The notes below the pieces were generated by a model. That model did not search any database. It was not told the origin of the DNA and was given only the letters and a program-made list of their open reading frames with translations. Source: Candidatus Gastranaerophilales bacterium (GTDB taxonomy: Bacteria; Cyanobacteriota; Vampirovibrionia; Gastranaerophilales; Gastranaerophilaceae). Taken from it: a stretch of 56,868 bases of DNA. Location of the stretch: NCBI GenBank assembly GCA_944322945.1, contig CALUQN010000013.1, positions 1-56,868 of the forward strand. The letters run 5' to 3'. Position 1 is the stretch's first letter. Every line of letters starts with the position of its first letter. Positions 54,401-56,868 of this stretch are shown here, piece by piece. Position numbers and translations under genes: made by a program.

Positions 54401-54883
54401 GCGGTAAAACAAATCCCGACCAAAAAAGATCCGACAAAATTCATAAGATTTTCTACAATAGAAGATTTGACCGGCAAGATTGATACCATTTGCTTTAACG
54501 GAAAAATCGCAGAGTTTGGTGATATGCTCCAAACCGAACAGAGAGTAATTGTATCAGGCAAAGTTAACCGCCGTTCTGAAGAAGAAGCACCTGGCATTAT
54601 AGTTGAAAACGTCAAAACCGTTGACAATTCAAACATATTCACAATTGAGCTGAAAGATGAATTTAAGTACGAAGAACTTGTTATGCTCAAAGAAATGCTC
54701 TGTTCATCAAAAGGCTCTGACCCGGTTATGATTAAGATGGATGACCCGACAGGTCCTGTCAAAATTTTGTGTTCTTCAATTCTGTGGGTTAATTCAACCA
54801 ACGACCTTGTCAATAAACTAAAAAGACAATTCCCTGACAGACTTGAAATTACCATTAAATCACTTGACAGCAATATAAACTAA
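51425..54883 (+). CDS. dnaE: DNA polymerase III alpha subunit (DnaE1 type)
   Basis: This is the replicative polymerase. The 1152 residues include the N-terminal PHP domain (HLHSEYSLLDG, AITDHGVMYS), the palm with catalytic aspartates (MPDVDIDFCIERR), GPGRGSAAGSVVAYALG, the tandem helix-hairpin-helix region and a C-terminal OB fold (TICGLVTAVKQI). The HLH metal ligands at the N-terminus are kept, so the PHP domain may retain activity. It starts leaderless and is followed within 17 nt by the permease genes. Confidence 0.97.
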   Translation: MSTQYVPLHLHSEYSLLDGAIKVKQLCEFAKENNMPAVAITDHGVMYSAIEFYRTAKELGIKSIIGCEFYVHDADIHEKNPHDNPLYHLVLLAKDKDGYMNLVKLVSIAHCEGMYYKPRINFELLQKYSKGLICCSACLGGEVLQNLLKNDYEAAKATAKKYQDLFGEDYYIELQDHGLDEQKRTNPDLIKIAQELGIKMVITNDSHYLKREDADWHDTLLCLQTNALKSDTNRFHFPNNEFYVKTPVELRDSFKWMDSAMFDECIQNTVEVAEKCHLILEMGKSPLPHYEVPAGHTAETYLNYVVHQGLKDRYGDVPQEIEDRVKYELGIIEQMGFSAYFLITWDFVHFAKTHDIPVGPGRGSAAGSVVAYALGITELDPIKHNLLFERFLNPERYSMPDVDIDFCIERRGEVIDYVAKKYGEDKVCQIITFGTYAAKAAMKGVARVFDIPYAKSNQLASLIPNEPKTHIDDALQEGMELKKLYDEDPEVKKLVDMAKAIEGIKNNTGTHAAGVIIAHKPLNEIVPVQPSKDGIIVTEYPMADLEKLGLLKMDFLGLRNLTMITKTMKLIKKRRGIDFDINKIPLDDKPTYDMLIAGDTDGVFQLESAGMKRLVKDLQPDVFEDLGALVALFRPGPLESGMVKDFVERKHGRQEIKYAHPSLEPVLKDTYGTIVYQEQIMQVFQVLADYTLGQADMVRRMMGKKKLDEMAQQKGKFVEGAGRHGMAAKDAEALFEQIEKFASYCFNRSHSAAYAFVAYQTAYLKCHYKVEYLACLLSSVAGDQEKTQLYIEEAQKNGIKVMAPDINKSYSEFTPDGNDIRFGLSAIKQVGEGVIDAIIKEREEHGEYKSIYDYCTRLDIKCSNKRVLEGLIKAGAFSNIEKSRKQLLDNLEYIIATAAKEAKEKELGQVSLFAGLQDNADFAGSQFQLAGSDEEYDQRQIQLFEKEFLGFYVTSHPLSTIRDKLPFLMTHKISEISETPNDKYVTICGLVTAVKQIPTKKDPTKFIRFSTIEDLTGKIDTICFNGKIAEFGDMLQTEQRVIVSGKVNRRSEEEAPGIIVENVKTVDNSNIFTIELKDEFKYEELVMLKEMLCSSKGSDPVMIKMDDPTGPVKILCSSILWVNSTNDLVNKLKRQFPDRLEITIKSLDSNIN

Positions 54884-54899
54884 GTGGGATAATCAATGT

Positions 54900-55772
54900 A
54901 TGTTTAAATATTACGGTAAGCTTACACCATATTTATTTTTGATACCGGCGGGCGTTGTTTTAATCATATTCTTTTTTATACCGTTTTTTCAAACGATATT
55001 GCTGAGTTTTCAAGATTACTCAAACAGTATTTATCATCCGGCAATGTGCGGGCTTGATAACTACATTGAGCTTTTTAAAAATCCGATATTTTATAAAGTT
55101 CTCTGGAACACATTTATATATTTGATAGTTGCCGTGCCAATCTTAGCGATATTGCCGCTGGTTATTGCAATTTTAATCAACCAGCAGATAAGGTTTGCCA
55201 ATTTATATAAAATTTTGATTTATCTGCCTGTAATTGTATCCATAGTAGTTGCAGCAATTGCCTTCAAATGGCTTTATGCAGACCAGGGAATTTTAAACTA
55301 CATAGTAACGAGACTGGGACTCAACAGCATCGGATGGTTGACTGATCCGGATTTTGCACTGTATTCGGTAATCTTTGTCACTATATGGAAAGGTATAGGT
55401 TATTATATGATAATCTATCTTGCATCACTTATGAGTGTACCGAAAGAACTTTACGAAGCCTGCGACATTGACGGCGCAAATTTCATCACAAAGCACCTGA
55501 CCGTTACAATTCCGCATATAATGCCGACGATTGCACTTGTTACAACAATAAGTTCGATTTCCGCTATGAAGGTGTTTGCGGAAATTTACGTAATGACAAA
55601 AGGCGGACCGCTTGATGCGAGCAAAACGATTGTTTATTATATTTATGAACGTGCATTTGAAAATCTGGATTTAGGTTTTGCGTCCGCTATGGCTGTAGTA
55701 TTGCTTGTAATTGTTATGATATTCTCATTGATTAACATTTTCTGCTTTGAAAGGAATAAGTATCAGATATGA
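54900..55772 (+). CDS. Sugar ABC transporter permease (MalF/UgpA family)
   Basis: The 290-residue protein has six membrane segments and the EAA loop (YEACDIDGANFITKHLTVTIPHI) that docks the ATPase. An uptake role for an oligosaccharide or glycerol-phosphate-type substrate is usual for the family, but the substrate is not predictable. Neither the binding protein nor the ATPase gene is in the window after the pair, so they are upstream on another strand, downstream beyond the end, or elsewhere. It starts 17 nt after dnaE. Confidence 0.9.
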   Translation: MFKYYGKLTPYLFLIPAGVVLIIFFFIPFFQTILLSFQDYSNSIYHPAMCGLDNYIELFKNPIFYKVLWNTFIYLIVAVPILAILPLVIAILINQQIRFANLYKILIYLPVIVSIVVAAIAFKWLYADQGILNYIVTRLGLNSIGWLTDPDFALYSVIFVTIWKGIGYYMIIYLASLMSVPKELYEACDIDGANFITKHLTVTIPHIMPTIALVTTISSISAMKVFAEIYVMTKGGPLDASKTIVYYIYERAFENLDLGFASAMAVVLLVIVMIFSLINIFCFERNKYQI

Positions 55773-56614
55773 TGAAAAATTTTATTAAAAAATTTTCTAT
55801 ACATTTTATATTGATAATCACGTCATTATTATCAATATTTCCTTTTATCTGGCTGATTTCAACATCATTGAAAGGCAATGCAGAAAACATCTTTGCCTAT
55901 CCGCCTCAGCTGATACCCACGGATTTTACGTGGGCAAACTACACTGGAGTTTGGAAGAGGGTTGACTTTATTGCTTATTTTGTAAACAGCATGATAGTAG
56001 CAGGCGGAACAGTTTTTCTTAACCTCCTGTTATCGGCACTTGCCGGATATCCGCTTGCGAGAATGGAATTTAAGGGTAAAAAAATAGTATTTTTTGCGGT
56101 GCTTGCAACAATAATGATACCGTTTCAGGCAATAATGCTCCCGGTATATTTAATAACCATAAAACTTCACATGATGGACAGTGTGAACAATTTTGCTGGA
56201 TTTATGGGGCTTATAATGCCGTTTGCGGTAAATGCGTTCGGGATATTTTTGATGCGTCAAGCTTTTTTAGGAATTCCAAGAGAAATGGAAGAAGCCGCAA
56301 TAGTAGACGGATGTAATGTATGGCAGTTATTTTTCAAAATTCTTGTACCAATGGTTAAGCCGTCGCTTGCAGTACTTGCAATATTCACATTCATCGGCTC
56401 CTGGGGTGAATTTCTCTGGCCGAGCATTGTACTAACAAAAGAGGCAATGTACACACTACCTGTCGGAATAAACAATTTGCAGGGAATGTTCAGTTCAAAC
56501 TGGCGTTACATCGCGGCAGGTTCAATACTTGCAACCATTCCGATAATTATCTTCTTTCTTGCTCTTCAAAGATACTTTATATCAGGCGAAAACGAGGGCG
56601 CAGTAAAAGGATAA
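55769..56614 (+). CDS. Sugar ABC transporter permease (MalG/UgpE family)
   Basis: The 281-residue partner permease has six membrane segments and an EAA loop (EEAAIVDGCNVWQLFFKILVPMVKP). Its start overlaps the MalF-like gene by 4 nt, so the two are translationally coupled and form the heterodimeric channel of a CUT1-type importer. Transcription presumably continues from dnaE or from a promoter not visible here. Confidence 0.92.
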   Translation: MMKNFIKKFSIHFILIITSLLSIFPFIWLISTSLKGNAENIFAYPPQLIPTDFTWANYTGVWKRVDFIAYFVNSMIVAGGTVFLNLLLSALAGYPLARMEFKGKKIVFFAVLATIMIPFQAIMLPVYLITIKLHMMDSVNNFAGFMGLIMPFAVNAFGIFLMRQAFLGIPREMEEAAIVDGCNVWQLFFKILVPMVKPSLAVLAIFTFIGSWGEFLWPSIVLTKEAMYTLPVGINNLQGMFSSNWRYIAAGSILATIPIIIFFLALQRYFISGENEGAVKG

Positions 56615-56630
56615 AATAAACACCTTGAGT

Positions 56631-56660
56631 GGGACTTATATAGAAAATTCTACTAAAATT
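56631..56660 (+). repeat. Dispersed intergenic repeat, copy C
   Basis: GGGACTTATATAG unit 17 nt after the MalG-like stop, matching the copies at 28902 and 47686. Confidence 0.6.
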
Positions 56661-56671
56661 TTTCAATACTG

Positions 56672-56741
56672 CGTCATACTGAGCGACAGCGAAGTATCTA
56701 AATAAAAGAGATTCTTCGGGCTAAAGCCCTCAGAATGACGG
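56672..56741. repeat. TCATACTGAGCGA / CAGAATGAC inverted repeat unit
   Basis: GTCATACTGAGCGACAGCGAAG at one end and CTCAGAATGAC at the other form an imperfect inverted repeat, with an inner GGGCTAAAGCCC hairpin. It follows repeat copy C directly, as the CTGA modules do at copies A and B. Confidence 0.6.
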
Positions 56742-56799
56742 ACTATTTATAGTATCTGTGGAAATAATTTTTTCTGATAATCACTAATCACAAAAAACA

Positions 56800-56868
56800 G
56801 AAAAGAATGTTATTTGAGGACGATAGCGCGAGCGTCAGCGAGACGCGTGCTCCGAAAATAATTTTCTT
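56800..56868. other. GC-rich repeat-like sequence at the window end
   Basis: The last 70 nt contain a GC-rich core (GCGCGAGCGTCAGCGAGACGCG) between AT-rich ATTTGAGG and AAAATAATTTT arms. The core is partly self-complementary (GCGAGCGT...). It looks like part of another intergenic repeat or the start of an unread element; no gene is visible. Confidence 0.35.

Noticed and set aside
56800-56868. Possible tRNA or RNA gene at the window end
   Set aside because: GC-rich and partly self-complementary, but no cloverleaf or known RNA pattern could be built.

Overview
The window looks like a chromosomal segment of a low-GC, fermentative, anaerobic bacterium with a Gram-negative type envelope. My best guess is an uncultured gut lineage of the Vampirovibrionia/Gastranaerophilales (non-photosynthetic relatives of cyanobacteria). 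This rests on gene content: two [FeFe] hydrogenases, an MsbA-like flippase, CMP-sugar genes, a CreD-like protein, and many lineage-specific proteins of unknown function. It is an inference, not a phylogeny. No rRNA, tRNA, CRISPR array, transposase or prophage was seen.

Layout. 1-5.7 kb: pgi, converging on a minus-strand group (PC4-like protein, priA, a putative JAB-like protein). The priA gene carries a 441-nt in-frame insertion that encodes a DUF559 nuclease-like domain bounded by inverted repeats. 5.7-7.0 kb: purB. 7.0-12.0 kb: a five-gene hydrogenase operon with a thioredoxin-like [2Fe-2S] protein, a sensory (group C, PAS) hydrogenase, a SpoIIE-type phosphatase, a second thioredoxin-like protein and a group B hydrogenase. 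12.1-16.5 kb: a minus-strand operon running transketolase C-half, ftsE, ftsX, a degenerate receiver/GGDEF protein and an isochorismatase-like hydrolase. 16.7-22 kb: a Pro/Ala-rich HEAT-like protein, aspS, ribF, ispF and tdk. 22-29 kb: a 54-aa small gene, a large membrane protein, nadD, yqeK and an unusual protein joining a degenerate HerA-like region to a CarD/PcrA-tail-like domain. 29-34 kb: aroH, fmt, def, a 56-aa small gene, queE, a DnaJ-like protein and a divergent PurD-like protein.

34.8-47.7 kb is a surface-glycan locus. It holds CDP-glucose synthesis (rfbF, rfbG), two SDR epimerase/reductases, a UGM-like flavoprotein, a GT8, a NeuB-like synthase, a NeuA-like cytidylyltransferase, a KdsC-like phosphatase and an MsbA-like flippase. 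Next comes a (GCAA)13 repeat inside a short leader ORF, an intrinsic terminator, and two more glycosyltransferase genes. One of the three possible reading frames past the repeat stays open across the terminator up to the next gene. This is the most interesting structure in the window: a candidate slippage-controlled attenuator.

47.7-56.9 kb: composite intergenic repeats, a DUF2023 protein, a kinase-like protein, creD, a small protein, dnaE and two sugar-type ABC permeases. At least six genes (purB, ribF, nadD, dnaE, the dnaJ-like and the purD-like gene) have a -10 hexamer exactly 6 nt before the ATG and no Shine-Dalgarno sequence, which suggests leaderless transcripts.
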